64,000 bases of DNA from Anaerolineae bacterium (GCA_016926255.1 JAFGOY010000061.1:90470-154469), one strand, 5' to 3'; numbered from the stretch's first letter, positions 25,737 through 34,874 are shown. Notes: generated by a model not told the origin, from the sequence alone. Numbers and translations are program-made.

Positions 25737-26768
25737 TTACAACTGATGAAGGATTCGTAACTGTTCGACGAGGTGTTCGGTGCTGTGACCGGGCATGTAG
25801 AGCGGCCCGACCGGGTCAGTGATCTCGTCCTGACCGCGCAGGGCATAGACGACGTTCAATACCCCGTTCGCCAGTACTTCCAGATCGTAGCCACCTTCAA
25901 GGACAAAGATAATCCGACCCGCACACAATTCTCTGGCCATCTCGATCAGATCGCGGGTCAGTTCGACGTAGCCGGACAGGTCGAGCTGCATCATCGCCAG
26001 TGGATCGGCCCAGTGGGCATCGAAACCGGCTGAAACGAGGATCAGATCGGGGTTGAAGCGGCGGGCAGCGGGCCACAAGACCTGTTGGAACAACATGCAG
26101 TAGCCGTCGTTACCCGTCCCGGCGTGGAGCGGCATGTTGAGGGTTGTCCCCTGCGCTTCGCCCGCGCCGATCTCCTCCAGCGCCCCGGTGCCGGGATAAT
26201 ATGGGTACTGGTGGGTCGAGACGTAGAGGACGGTTGGATCGTCGTAGAAGGCATCCTGCGTCCCGTTGCCATGATGGACATCGTAATCGACGATCATGAT
26301 GCGCTCAACAGAGCCAGAGGTTCGCTGCGCGTGGCGGGCAGCAATCGCCACGTTGTTGAACAGGCAGAAACCCATTGCCCTGACAGGTGTGGCATGGTGG
26401 CCGGGAGGTCTGGCAACGACAAGCGCATTGTCAGCCGTTCCGTTCAATATCGTATCGACGGCGGCAGCCGCGCCGCCAGCCGACAGGCAGGCGACATGGT
26501 AAGAAGTGGGCAGCGTATAGGTGTCGGGGTCGAGCATACCACCGCCCCGTTCGGCGGCTCCTTTCACCCTTGCGATATGCCTGGGATCATGGATCAGGGC
26601 AAGCTGCTCAGGCGTGGCCGGTTCCGGCTCGATCAGCAGTAGATTGTCCAGTTCTCTGGATTTCTCCAATATCTGCCAGATGTGTTCGATGCGCGAGGCA
26701 TTTTCAGGATGCCCGTCAAGGGTATGCAGCCGGTAGTCCGGGTGGGTGATATAGGCTGTTGTTGTCAT
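25737..26768 (-). CDS. Histone-deacetylase-family (AcuC/APAH-like) amidohydrolase
   Basis: A 343-residue zinc-dependent deacetylase, full length for the family. Active-site motifs are intact: RPPGHHA (His124, His125), DYDVHHGNGT (zinc ligands Asp163 and His165) and SAGFDAHWADPL (zinc ligand Asp250), then LEGGYDLEVLANGV. It should remove acetyl groups from lysines or from acetylated polyamines; bacterial members act on acetyl-CoA synthetase or acetylpolyamines. It begins 14 bases after the ArsA-type ATPase stop and is probably in one operon with it. Substrate choice cannot be told from sequence. Confidence 0.93.
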   Translation of the reverse strand: MTTTAYITHPDYRLHTLDGHPENASRIEHIWQILEKSRELDNLLLIEPEPATPEQLALIHDPRHIARVKGAAERGGGMLDPDTYTLPTSYHVACLSAGGAAAAVDTILNGTADNALVVARPPGHHATPVRAMGFCLFNNVAIAARHAQRTSGSVERIMIVDYDVHHGNGTQDAFYDDPTVLYVSTHQYPYYPGTGALEEIGAGEAQGTTLNMPLHAGTGNDGYCMLFQQVLWPAARRFNPDLILVSAGFDAHWADPLAMMQLDLSGYVELTRDLIEMARELCAGRIIFVLEGGYDLEVLANGVLNVVYALRGQDEITDPVGPLYMPGHSTEHLVEQLRILHQL

Positions 26769-26782
26769 ATAGCACTGCCTGA

Positions 26783-27973
26783 CTATTTTTGCGCAGCCGG
26801 TTCGCTTTGCTCTTCAACAAAGTGTAACGACAGGGTCCCGTTCTGCAGTCGGGCCGACTCGATCTCGTAGGGCCACAGGACTCGTGGGATCACGATATTG
26901 CGACGGTAAGTGCCAACACCAAGCGTCAGTTCGTCGGTGCCGCGATAGAGATCGATGGACGCTCTATCGGCAAAGGGGAGCGGAATTTGCAGGGTGTAGC
27001 TGCCATCCTCATTCTGCTCCAGGTTTTGCATCGTGCCCTCGTAGAGATGTTCGGTCGGGTCCTGTTCCGAAAAGAGCGAGGTTCCCATCTCTCTCAGCAG
27101 GTCAAGGCCGCCTATCTCCTGCTGGAACAGGGGCGCGGTCAGCAGGGGGAGCGGATCAAAGCACTCGTGGATCAATTCAAGGTGCTCCGCCTGCATATCT
27201 TTCCACGCCTGGAAATAGGGATCGCTGATAGTGTCGGGCAGCAGGCGATTGCAGATCACCGCGTCGACCGGGTAGCCGTACAGATTGAGATAGGTGTAGG
27301 TGCGCTGGGTTTCTTTGATGACCATCCGCTCGGCGTTGACAACCAGACGCATGGACGAAACAGCCTGATCGCCAAGCATGGCGCGCACCTCGTCGAGGGT
27401 ATCGAAAAGACGTTCAACCGCGTCGATGGCCTCGACGTCGGGAGTGGTCATCCCTAACGGGCGGGCCACCGGGGTTATGAATCGGGCAGCGGTGCGACCC
27501 AGCGGGATGAGTTTTTCGACCCACCAGCGGGCGACATCGGGGAGGCTGAGAAGGCGAAGCGTCTCGGCGGTCGGGGCAGCATCGATCACGACGACGTCGT
27601 AATTGTTGCTTTGTGCATACTCACTGAGCCATAGAAGGCTTGCGCCCTCTTCCAGGCCGGGAATGATGGTCACTTCTTCGGCGACGACATCCTTCGCACC
27701 GCGCTGGGTGAAAAGAGTGACCATGAACTTCTGAAAGCTGCCCCAATACTTATCAATTGAGTAGTGAACGTCGATCTCCTGGGCATCCAGGTTCTTCGTC
27801 ACGTTAATTGGCTCAGGCTCAAGGTCAGTCTGGAGCGAGTCTCCCAGCGAGTGGGCGGTATCGGTGCTAACCACCAGGGTGCGATAACCTAGATCGGCGC
27901 AGCGTAAAGCAGTGGAAGCGGCGACGCTGGTTTTCCCCACGCCACCCTTGCCGGTATAAACGATTACACGCAT
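26783..27973 (-). CDS. ArsA/Get3-family ATPase
   Basis: A 396-residue P-loop ATPase of the ArsA/Get3 branch. It has the deviant Walker A GKGGVGKTS at residues 8-16, the switch-I region STDTAHSLGD, and VVIDAAPTAETLRLL (Walker B/A-loop). The long C-terminal part from about 300 ends in an alpha-crystallin-like beta segment (YTLQIPLPFADRASIDLYR, ELTLGVGTYRR). That arrangement is typical of the bacterial ArsA family with a C-terminal HSP20-like domain rather than of the arsenite-pump duplicate. Function is unproven; handling of tail-anchored or hydrophobic proteins is the family analogy. ATG 27973 is chosen over a TTG six bases upstream because GAGGG is nine bases before it. Likely in an operon with the deacetylase. 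Confidence 0.9.
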   Translation of the reverse strand: MRVIVYTGKGGVGKTSVAASTALRCADLGYRTLVVSTDTAHSLGDSLQTDLEPEPINVTKNLDAQEIDVHYSIDKYWGSFQKFMVTLFTQRGAKDVVAEEVTIIPGLEEGASLLWLSEYAQSNNYDVVVIDAAPTAETLRLLSLPDVARWWVEKLIPLGRTAARFITPVARPLGMTTPDVEAIDAVERLFDTLDEVRAMLGDQAVSSMRLVVNAERMVIKETQRTYTYLNLYGYPVDAVICNRLLPDTISDPYFQAWKDMQAEHLELIHECFDPLPLLTAPLFQQEIGGLDLLREMGTSLFSEQDPTEHLYEGTMQNLEQNEDGSYTLQIPLPFADRASIDLYRGTDELTLGVGTYRRNIVIPRVLWPYEIESARLQNGTLSLHFVEEQSEPAAQK

Positions 27974-28160
27974 AGTCAATAACCCTCGATTCGATGTTCT
28001 CTCTTGATTTCCATTACGAACAGCTGCCGATCCGGTTGCAGTCCTAGCCGATCCGTAAATTCACTGCATTCATTTTGGATAGGTAAAAATGTTAACTCCA
28101 GTATATCGATTTGAGTTTACCTCGCATTGGATAATGTTTTCAGCATAGCCCCGGATTGGT

Positions 28161-28166
28161 TACAAT
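28161..28166 (+). promoter_or_regulatory. -10 element placed for a leaderless transcript
   Basis: TACAAT ends exactly six bases before ATG 28173, so transcription would start at or beside the start codon. There is no ribosome site and only a weak -35 (TTTCAG). Confidence 0.4.
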
Positions 28167-28172
28167 CGCGGC

Positions 28173-30116
28173 ATGGTCACTCAAACGAAAAACAACTCAA
28201 ACCGGCAGCGCGATCTGCTGCCAATGATCCTGCTCCTGCTGCTGGGATTCGCGCTGCGCGTGTGGCGGCTCGATGCTATCGCATTGCGTGGTGACGAAGG
28301 CTTCACGATGATCGTCTGGCTGGAGTCTCTGCGTGATGTGCTGGGGCCGATGGCGGGCACCGAGCCGCATCCCCCGGTGGCGGTTCTATCGATCTTTGGC
28401 TGGACGCGCCTCGTCGGGGAGACGGAGTTCGCGGCGCGGTATCTCTCGGTGCTGGCGGGGACGGTCACTATCGCTGCGCTGTATGGGATGGGGCGGCAGC
28501 TCCTCGACCGACAGACCGGGGTCCTGGCCGCATTCCTGTGGGCGATCAATCCCTACCAAATCTGGTTCGCGCAGGACTTGCGAAGCAACGCGCTGTGGAT
28601 CGCGTTCAGCGCGGTGGCGACGCTCGCCTTGCTCCGGGTGCTCAGGTCGCCGCGCCGGGCTGGAATGTGGGTGCTCTACGCGATCATGATGGCGCTGGGG
28701 CTGTACACCTTCTACCTCGAACTGTTTGTGCTGGCGGCGCACAACCTGTTTGCGCTGTTCGAGATCATCAAGCGGCGTTTGAGGTTACACACATGGGTGA
28801 TCGTTCAGGCAGGGATCGGGGCGCTGCTGGCTCCCTGGTTCTTGCAGCCCCGGCTCTACAGCGGAGGCTACAGCCCGACCGCCGGGCCGGTCAACCTGCC
28901 CTGGACATTCCAGGCATTCGTCTTCGGGGAGACGCTGCCCGCGCCGCTTCAATCGATGCCGCAGCAGCCAGAGCTGGGTGGATTGGCCGCGTGGCTTGCA
29001 ATCGGACTGATCGCGGCGGGGCTGATCATTATCTGGCGATACCAGGAGCGGTCTACGGCGCTGTTCGTGACGCTCTACGCGCTGCTGCCGGTGGCGCTGC
29101 TTGCCGCCGTCGAGTGGATTTCCCGCAGCGGCTATTACCGCCCACGCTACGCTGCGTCGAGCACGCCCGGCTGGGTGCTGATCCTCGCGCTGGGAATCAT
29201 CACCGCTTCGAGGCAGATCGACCGGCACGGGCTGAAACGAATGGTGACCGGTGCGGCGGTGATCGGGATCACGCTGATCTGCATGCTGGGGCTGTGGGAT
29301 TATTACCTCGTCCCGGCCTATGCCAAAGCCCCGCCCTGGCGTGATCTGATGGAAGCGTTCGATGCACAGGTCTATCCAGGCGATCTGATCATCCGCAACT
29401 ACCCCGATCAGTCGTTCGAGTATTACTATCACGGCGAGGCGGATGTCGTGCTGCTCCCTGCCGACCCGGAGGTCGATCCGATTCCGGAGCTAGAAAATCT
29501 CGCGGATCAGTACGAGACGATCTGGTTTGTGCCCCAGCCGAGCGTCTGGGACTCCGATCAGGTGGTCGGAGGATGGCTCAACGATCACCGGCAGATGGTT
29601 TCCGAGCAGTTCGCCGGATCGTTCCATTTGCAGCAGTTCGCAGCATATGAGGCCAGCCCGGACGAGGTGATCAATCCGATCAATGTCCGGTTTGGCGATT
29701 TCGTCACACTCGTAGGCTGCCGGATGACGCCGATTGACGTCGGCTCGCTGCATCCAGGTGACACGATCACTATCGAGCTTTTCTGGCAGCCGGAGCAGCA
29801 AACTGACATCGATCTGACCGTGTTTATGCATTTGATTGGGCCACCACAGGCCGATGGATCGCCGCTGTGGACAGCGGGCGATCATCCACCCCAGTACGGG
29901 CGATCCAGTACGACGGCGTGGCCGGTCGAAACGCTGCTGCGCGATCCTTATCTACTGGTGATACCAGAATCCGCCCCAGCCGGGACGTACACCGTCACGG
30001 TCGGGTTCTACGATCCGGCCAGCGGCGAGCGGGTGGAAGACGTCTCGCCGGGTGATGGGCTGATCGGGCCGGGGGCCTTGCGGCTGTTCGAGGTGGTGCT
30101 CGAGCCTGAGCCGTAG
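28173..30116 (+). CDS. GT39/ArnT-like membrane glycosyltransferase
   Basis: A 647-residue protein. The N-terminal about 410 residues have about ten membrane spans with the GT-C signatures of the GT39/PMT group: LRGDEGFT in the first outer loop (catalytic acidic residue) and EPHPPVAVL after it, plus WAINPYQIWFAQD. These enzymes use a polyprenyl-phosphate sugar to glycosylate proteins or lipids outside the membrane. The last about 230 residues form a soluble extracytoplasmic region, ending in a beta-sandwich (HPGDTITIELFWQ, PAGTYTVTVGFYDPASG). The gene is monocistronic and probably translated from a leaderless mRNA. The sugar donor and acceptor are unknown. Confidence 0.88.
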   Translation: MVTQTKNNSNRQRDLLPMILLLLLGFALRVWRLDAIALRGDEGFTMIVWLESLRDVLGPMAGTEPHPPVAVLSIFGWTRLVGETEFAARYLSVLAGTVTIAALYGMGRQLLDRQTGVLAAFLWAINPYQIWFAQDLRSNALWIAFSAVATLALLRVLRSPRRAGMWVLYAIMMALGLYTFYLELFVLAAHNLFALFEIIKRRLRLHTWVIVQAGIGALLAPWFLQPRLYSGGYSPTAGPVNLPWTFQAFVFGETLPAPLQSMPQQPELGGLAAWLAIGLIAAGLIIIWRYQERSTALFVTLYALLPVALLAAVEWISRSGYYRPRYAASSTPGWVLILALGIITASRQIDRHGLKRMVTGAAVIGITLICMLGLWDYYLVPAYAKAPPWRDLMEAFDAQVYPGDLIIRNYPDQSFEYYYHGEADVVLLPADPEVDPIPELENLADQYETIWFVPQPSVWDSDQVVGGWLNDHRQMVSEQFAGSFHLQQFAAYEASPDEVINPINVRFGDFVTLVGCRMTPIDVGSLHPGDTITIELFWQPEQQTDIDLTVFMHLIGPPQADGSPLWTAGDHPPQYGRSSTTAWPVETLLRDPYLLVIPESAPAGTYTVTVGFYDPASGERVEDVSPGDGLIGPGALRLFEVVLEPEP

Positions 30117-30146
30117 GACATCAGTTCAGGGATTGACAACGTGGGG

Positions 30147-30349
30147 TATAATGAAATTCAGCAGGTTTTGAGCAGTCGTAAGGATTATGCCATGCATCGT
30201 GGGCACGTATTGATGGGCATGCGCAGCCTGCCGTGGCAGCGGAGAAGCGGAACGCTTCGCTGCGATGGCTGTTCGCGCATGTCTGATTAGCGCGACGCTC
30301 ACGGCAAAAGGTCAGCACTGGCCGCCAGTTCCGCACTGGCGGCTTTTTT
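30147..30349 (+). ncRNA. Candidate structured RNA upstream of metG
   Basis: Between the GT39 and metG genes lies a -10 TATAAT (30147-30152; -35 weak) and, ending at 30349, an intrinsic terminator; the transcript would be about 190 bases. Inside, a closing stem can form (TTTTG-AGC-GTCG near 30167-30179 with CGAC-GCT-CAAAA near 30293-30309). It encloses a long hairpin: CATGCGC (30218) with GCGCATG (30275), AGCC with GGCT, GCAGC with GCTGC, and GAAGCG-GAA-CGCTTC at the tip. I see no open frame. It is not a T-box (no TGGNACCGCG) nor SRP RNA (no conserved GGAA-loop flank). A 6S-like RNA or a metG leader are the alternatives. Confidence 0.45.
30321..30349 (+). terminator. Intrinsic terminator 55 bases before metG
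   Basis: GCCGCCAG / CTGGCGGC with a 7-base loop, then six T residues. It either ends the upstream RNA or GT39 mRNA, or acts as an attenuator. Confidence 0.88.
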
Positions 30350-30368
30350 GTTTGCCCCGGTTCGCGGG

Positions 30369-30374
30369 TAAAAT
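30369..30374 (+). promoter_or_regulatory. Possible metG -10 element
   Basis: TAAAAT, with TTTTGT seventeen bases upstream in the tail of the preceding terminator. Transcription would start near 30381, just before the GGAGGAG ribosome site. Confidence 0.35.
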
Positions 30375-30404
30375 CGTGACCAAGCACGGAGGAGAAAAGG
30401 ATCA

Positions 30405-32168
30405 ATGACCGAAACAATACATGTATCTGTCGCCTGGCCCTATGCCAACGGCGACTTACACGTCGGGCACCTTGCAGGTGCCTATCTACCGGCGGACATC
30501 TTTGCCCGGTATCAGCGGCTGAAGGGCAACCGTGTGCTGATGGTTTCTGGGTCGGATGCGCACGGCACGCCGATCACGGTGACGGCTGAAAAGTTGGGCA
30601 TCTCGCCGCGTGAGGTCTTCGAGACGAATCACCGGCGGTTCCTGGAAACGCAGCAGAAGATCGGCATCAGCTATGATCTGTTCACCCATACTGATACAGA
30701 AAATCACTACCGGGTTTCGCAGGACTTTTTCCTAGGGTTGAAAAAGGCCGGTGCGCTTTACGAGGAAACACAGGCACTTCTGTTCGACGAGGAAGCGAAT
30801 CGCTTCCTGCCTGACCGGATGGTCGAGGGCACCTGCCCGCACTGCGGCTACGACAGTGCACGCGGCGATCAATGCGATAACTGCGGGCATCTGATCGATG
30901 CAGTGCAGTTGATCAATCCGCGCAGCAAGCAGACCGGCAATAAGCCAATCATCCGCGAGACGACTCACTATTTCCTCGATCTGGCGAAGTTCAAGGATCA
31001 ACTTCACGAATACCTAAGTGACAAGGATTACTGGCGCCCGAACGTGATCAAGTTTGCGCGGAACATGGTCGACGATCTGCGCGGGAGGCCGATCACCCGT
31101 GACATCAGTTGGGGAATCCCGGTGCCGCTCGAAGGCTGGGAAGACAAGTGCCTGTACGTGTGGTTCGAAGCGGTGATCGGGTATTTCAGCGCGTCGATTG
31201 AATGGTCGAAGAACAACGATCAGCCGGAAGCGTGGAAGGACTGGTGGTATAACCCCGACTGCAAGATGTACAACTTTATCGGCAAGGATAATATCCCGTT
31301 CCATACGGTGATCTGGCAGGCGGAACTGATGGGTGTCTCCGGGATATACAACGACGATACCGGATCGCTGGTGCTGCCTTACGATGTGCCTGCAAATGAG
31401 TACATGAACGTGCAGGGCGCGCAGTTTTCCAAGAGCCGCAACTGGGCGGTCTGGCTGCCTGATATTCTTGAACGCTACGATCCGGACGCGATCCGCTATT
31501 ATGTCGGGGCGGTGCTGCCCGAAACCCGTGACAGTGATTTCACCTGGGAGGATTTCGTTGCGCGGAACAACAATGAGTTGGTCGCGTGGTGGGGCAATCT
31601 GGTCAACCGGGTGCTGAAGTTTGCCTATAAGAATTGGGACGGAATCGTGCCCGATCCGGGTGAGCTGCGTCCTGACGATAAAGCCCTGCTCGAAAAGATC
31701 GAGGCCGGTTTCAAGACTGTCGGCGGACTGCTGGACGAGGTCAAGCTGCGCCGCGCACTTGAAGAAGCGATGTCACTGGCGCGGGAGGTCAATGTTTACC
31801 TTGACGGCGCGCCCTGGTTTAGCGTGGTGAAAGAGGATAAACAGGCGGCGGCGATGACGGTCTATACCGCTTTGCAGGCGATCACCTACCTGAAGACTCT
31901 GCTTGCACCGTTTTTGCCGTTCACGGCGCAGCAGCTTCACGAACTACTTGGATTCGATGGGCAGGTGTTCGGCGAGCAGGTGATCGAGGAGATCGAAGAA
32001 TCGACACGCAATCATGGTGGGCTTACCTACGATGGCAGCGCCGCCATTGGTACCTGGGAACCGGTGACGCTTCCGCCGGGACAGGCCCTCAAGCCGCCGG
32101 TAGCGTTATTTAAGAAACTGGACGAGAAAACGGTCATCGAAACGGAAACGGCCCGGTTAGGCAACTGA
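30405..32168 (+). CDS. metG: Methionyl-tRNA synthetase
   Basis: A 587-residue class I aminoacyl-tRNA synthetase that charges tRNA-Met. The Rossmann active site has WPYANGDLHVGHLAGAY with HVGH at 19-22. A zinc knuckle follows with Cys144/147 and Cys157/160. The KMSKS loop appears as FSKS at 341-344. The anticodon-binding helical domain follows (about 390-530). The protein ends without the C-terminal EMAP/Arc1p-like dimer domain found in E. coli MetG, so it is the shorter form. A strong ribosome site (GGAGGAGAAAAGG) precedes ATG 30405. It is followed at 31 bases by a small cupin gene, likely co-transcribed. The structured RNA upstream could control it. Confidence 0.98.
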   Translation: MTETIHVSVAWPYANGDLHVGHLAGAYLPADIFARYQRLKGNRVLMVSGSDAHGTPITVTAEKLGISPREVFETNHRRFLETQQKIGISYDLFTHTDTENHYRVSQDFFLGLKKAGALYEETQALLFDEEANRFLPDRMVEGTCPHCGYDSARGDQCDNCGHLIDAVQLINPRSKQTGNKPIIRETTHYFLDLAKFKDQLHEYLSDKDYWRPNVIKFARNMVDDLRGRPITRDISWGIPVPLEGWEDKCLYVWFEAVIGYFSASIEWSKNNDQPEAWKDWWYNPDCKMYNFIGKDNIPFHTVIWQAELMGVSGIYNDDTGSLVLPYDVPANEYMNVQGAQFSKSRNWAVWLPDILERYDPDAIRYYVGAVLPETRDSDFTWEDFVARNNNELVAWWGNLVNRVLKFAYKNWDGIVPDPGELRPDDKALLEKIEAGFKTVGGLLDEVKLRRALEEAMSLAREVNVYLDGAPWFSVVKEDKQAAAMTVYTALQAITYLKTLLAPFLPFTAQQLHELLGFDGQVFGEQVIEEIEESTRNHGGLTYDGSAAIGTWEPVTLPPGQALKPPVALFKKLDEKTVIETETARLGN

Positions 32169-32199
32169 GCCACCCTATCTTATATCAGGAGAAAAGTGC

Positions 32200-32538
32200 A
32201 TGAAGGTCGAAAATTACACGGAAACCGTTGCCGAAAAATACGGAGATCTACAGGGAGTCAGCATCCGCTGGGTGGTCGATAAAGGTGACGGGGCACCCAA
32301 TTTCGCCATGCGGGTGATCGACGTTGAGCCGGATTGCAACACGCCATACCACGCGCATGATTTCGAACACGAGGTCTTTGTGCTGCAAGGGGATGGCGTG
32401 GTACGGGACAAAGACGGCGATCATGCCATTTCACCGGGAACAATCGTCTATGTTGCCCCGAATGAGGAACACGGGTTCTTCAATCAGGGGGACGAAGTTC
32501 TGCGGTTTATCTGCGTGATCCCACACCAGGATCGATAG
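32200..32538 (+). CDS. Small cupin-domain protein
   Basis: A 112-residue single-domain cupin. The first conserved motif is HAHDFEHEVFVLQGDG (two His, a Glu and the Gly-rich turn) and the second is PNEEHGFFNQGDE with the third metal His, so a mononuclear metal site is likely. Such proteins are small dioxygenases, isomerases or sugar-binding sensors; which one cannot be read. AGGAG lies a few bases before the ATG. It probably shares the metG transcript, without obvious functional connection. It stops two bases before the convergent TlpA gene. Confidence 0.9.
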   Translation: MKVENYTETVAEKYGDLQGVSIRWVVDKGDGAPNFAMRVIDVEPDCNTPYHAHDFEHEVFVLQGDGVVRDKDGDHAISPGTIVYVAPNEEHGFFNQGDEVLRFICVIPHQDR

Positions 32539-32540
32539 CG

Positions 32541-33074
32541 CTACTGTGCAGCAAGCAGCGGTGTAATTTTTGCATCCAGCGTGTCGCGGGTGATCATCCC
32601 GGTGTGGCGATAATGGATTGTTCCCTCGGCGTCGATCACAATGGTGACCGGCAGCCCGGTCACACCGAAATGATTGCTGAGTGATCCGTCATAGTCGATG
32701 CCGACCGGAATGACAAACCCGAAGTCCTGAAAGTAAGCCTGGGCCGCCGCCGGAGCTTCTCCTGAGTTGACGGCCAGCATCACAAGGCCATCGGACTGAT
32801 GATCCCGGTAATAGACGTCGAGTTCGGGCATCTCGGCGCGGCAGGGTGGACACCAGGTGGCCCAGAAATTGATCACGACAACCTGGCCACGATAATCGGC
32901 CAGGTTGACTATTTCTCCGCTGATCAGTGTGATATCAACCTCTTCCGGTTGATTTGCCTGATCGCCGTCTTTCGATAAAACTACAATCACCAGGATGATC
33001 AACACGGCGGCAATGCCACCGACGACCAAAAGGGGGATGTTCTGGGGGCGCTTTCGGCGCCTAGGCTGGCTCAT
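32541..33074 (-). CDS. TlpA/ResA-like thiol-disulfide oxidoreductase
   Basis: A 177-residue membrane-anchored thioredoxin. A basic N-terminus (SQPRRRKRPQN) is followed by one hydrophobic span (about 13-33), putting the catalytic domain outside. The redoxin domain has VVINFWATWCPPCRAEMPEL with the active CPPC, and a cis-Pro loop GLPVTIVID. By family it reduces or exchanges disulfides in extracytoplasmic proteins such as apocytochromes. No cytochrome maturation genes are adjacent, so the target is unknown. AGAGGA precedes the ATG. It is the only gene of its transcript that I can see. Confidence 0.92.
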   Translation of the reverse strand: MSQPRRRKRPQNIPLLVVGGIAAVLIILVIVVLSKDGDQANQPEEVDITLISGEIVNLADYRGQVVVINFWATWCPPCRAEMPELDVYYRDHQSDGLVMLAVNSGEAPAAAQAYFQDFGFVIPVGIDYDGSLSNHFGVTGLPVTIVIDAEGTIHYRHTGMITRDTLDAKITPLLAAQ

Positions 33075-33237
33075 AACAGGTTCCTCTGGATATTGATGTC
33101 ACTTTGGTTAGATGAGAATACGTTAAAAACGGTTCAACGGTCAAGGAACCTCATGGTATCCTGATAATCTCTTGACCGGATCACCAGGTGAGTTCTTACC
33201 TGCCACCCGTAATTTGTGTCCAATTGTAAAAAAGGAA

Positions 33238-33266
33238 ATGAGCCATCCTAACCCAGGATGGCTCAT
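33238..33266 (-). terminator. Intrinsic terminator of the FHA gene
   Basis: A perfect 12-bp stem (ATGAGCCATCCT / AGGATGGCTCAT, 5-base loop); on the minus strand TTCCTTTTTT follows, and on the plus strand ATTTTG. Confidence 0.9.
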
Positions 33267-33298
33267 ATTTTGTAGCCTGATCGATCAGAAACTGCTGC

Positions 33299-33901
33299 TT
33301 ACTGGATGCAGAAGAAGGACATATCCTGCATGATCGGTATCTCGCAGTAAAGGTCATTGCTGTCGATGTAGATGGCGGCGATGACCAGAACGCAGCAGAA
33401 GACCAGTGTCATGACAGCGCAGCCGATCACGATCCAGCGGCTCATATCAGATTCGGTTTCTTCTTCCATTGGCGGTGGCGCATACTGAGGCTGCGCTGAT
33501 GGTGAAACCGGCTGGGCTGGTGGGGGCATCGACGAGGGTACAGTCTGAGCCTGGGCGGGCATCGTCTGTTCGCCGGGAACCTGCCCGGGAATGCCGAGTG
33601 TTTCATATGACAGGGTGACCGTCTCGCCCATGCCAACCAGATCACCGTTTGACAATGGGTGAGGCGTCGATATCCGTTGGCGATTGACAAAAGTCCCGTT
33701 GGTGCTTCTCAGGTCTTCAAGCGTGTAACCGGCGGCGGTGCGAACCAGCCGGGCGTGATGACGCGAAACCTCCGGATCGTTAATAACAATATCGTTGGTA
33801 ATATCCCGACCAATAGTAACTGTGTCACGATTCAATTCATATTGCTGGTTGGGCTGCGGTCCACGGCGGACAACAAGCCTAAAACGAGCGCCCGGTTGCA
33901 T
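33299..33901 (-). CDS. Membrane-anchored FHA-domain protein
   Basis: A 200-residue protein. The N-terminal FHA domain (about 5-95) has all the phosphothreonine-binding landmarks: TIGRD, SRHHARLV, then RSTNGTFVN. A Pro/Gln/Ala-rich linker follows (about 100-150), then one membrane span (about 157-180) and a short Cys-containing outer end. The FHA domain should therefore face the cytoplasm and dock onto a phosphorylated threonine; the Ser/Thr kinase encoded at 61 kb is a candidate source but is distant. A good AGGAGG site sits 9 bases before the ATG. Monocistronic with its own terminator. Confidence 0.92.
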   Translation of the reverse strand: MQPGARFRLVVRRGPQPNQQYELNRDTVTIGRDITNDIVINDPEVSRHHARLVRTAAGYTLEDLRSTNGTFVNRQRISTPHPLSNGDLVGMGETVTLSYETLGIPGQVPGEQTMPAQAQTVPSSMPPPAQPVSPSAQPQYAPPPMEEETESDMSRWIVIGCAVMTLVFCCVLVIAAIYIDSNDLYCEIPIMQDMSFFCIQ

Positions 33902-34008
33902 GGCTTACGCCTCCTAGTGCAATACATCAATGCATAACATAATGCCGTCGTTATGATAGGGGCTTTTCGCCCATGTGTCAAACTCGTCGGACGTTAATTG
34001 TTCGAGTG

Positions 34009-34716
34009 TTATATCGGAGCAAAGATAGCATCGAGCACTTTCTGAGTGTCGCTCAGGTCATCAAACATGAAGTCGGGGTCGGACAGTGTTAGTTCAACAC
34101 GATTATGATAACCGGTGAGCACGGCAATACTCCGCGCCCCCAGTTCCAAGCCACAGGTTACATCAGCCGGTGTATCGCCGATCATGACGATCTGCTTGCC
34201 CTGGAATTGATACCCGGTGAGGGCATATGCCCGCTCCACAGCCAGCTTCAGCAGTTCGGTCCTGATCGCAGACTCATCACCATAGGCCCCTACCTGAAAC
34301 AATCCAACGTTGTACCCGGCTGCTTCGAGTTTAACGGCGGCGGTACTGCCGATGTTGCCTGTCAACAATCCGATCATGACGTTCTCATAGCTGGCCGCAG
34401 CCTGAACCAGTTCGGGCGCTCCGGGGCAGGGTCTGACATGATAGCTGCCCTGAGCGATACATTCGATTAACTCAGTTTCAAGAACGAGACTGAGATCGTC
34501 AAAACGCTCCCAGATCGTGTTATCGTCTATGCCTTCGGCGCTCAACAGGTCACGCACTGCTTCACGGTCAGTATGCCCGCCGAAGTAATAATCCTCAATC
34601 GGCCCGGCAGTGCCATAGACCCGTTTGAGTGCGGATTCCATCGCAGCCCTGCCTGATCCATCGGACCAGAGCAGTGTACCATCGATATCAAAGAGTATCA
34701 GTCGCGGATTGTTCAA
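34009..34716 (-). CDS. HAD-superfamily phosphatase (phosphoglycolate phosphatase-like)
   Basis: A 235-residue HAD hydrolase with a helical cap. Motif I is LFDIDGTLLW (nucleophile Asp and acid/base Asp). The cap spans about 18-90 (YYFGGHTDREAVRDLL). Motif II is IGLLTGN. The motif III/IV region reads IVMIGDTPADVTCG, with the metal-binding Asp residues. Length and cap match phosphoglycolate/beta-phosphoglucomutase-type phosphatases; substrate is not readable. A TATAAT at 34748-34753 (minus strand) probably drives it. It is divergent from the unusual gene cluster beginning at 34875. Confidence 0.9.
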   Translation of the reverse strand: MNNPRLILFDIDGTLLWSDGSGRAAMESALKRVYGTAGPIEDYYFGGHTDREAVRDLLSAEGIDDNTIWERFDDLSLVLETELIECIAQGSYHVRPCPGAPELVQAAASYENVMIGLLTGNIGSTAAVKLEAAGYNVGLFQVGAYGDESAIRTELLKLAVERAYALTGYQFQGKQIVMIGDTPADVTCGLELGARSIAVLTGYHNRVELTLSDPDFMFDDLSDTQKVLDAIFAPI

Positions 34717-34862
34717 AACTATCGTTTCCCTTCAATAATTCGTCTAGATTATACTCAAGTTCGTGATACTGTGCCGTGATCAAGGCACTTGCTCGTGATC
34801 GGCAAAGTGATATACTGGCGGTAGAGAGAACCTGACAGGTTTTAACAAGATTGTCTCCATGC

Positions 34863-34868
34863 TATACT
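34863..34868 (+). promoter_or_regulatory. -10 element of the membrane-machine cluster, leaderless placement
   Basis: TGCTATACT with the hexamer TATACT ending exactly six bases before ATG 34875. The -35 is weak (TTTAAC, 16-base spacer). No ribosome site precedes that ATG. Confidence 0.45.
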
Positions 34869-34874
34869 GCGATT

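Noticed and set aside
30160..30345. T-box, SAM riboswitch or 4.5S/SRP RNA before metG
   Set aside because: No TGGNACCGCG antiterminator box and no conserved SRP GGAA-loop flanks; the best statement is an unassigned structured RNA.
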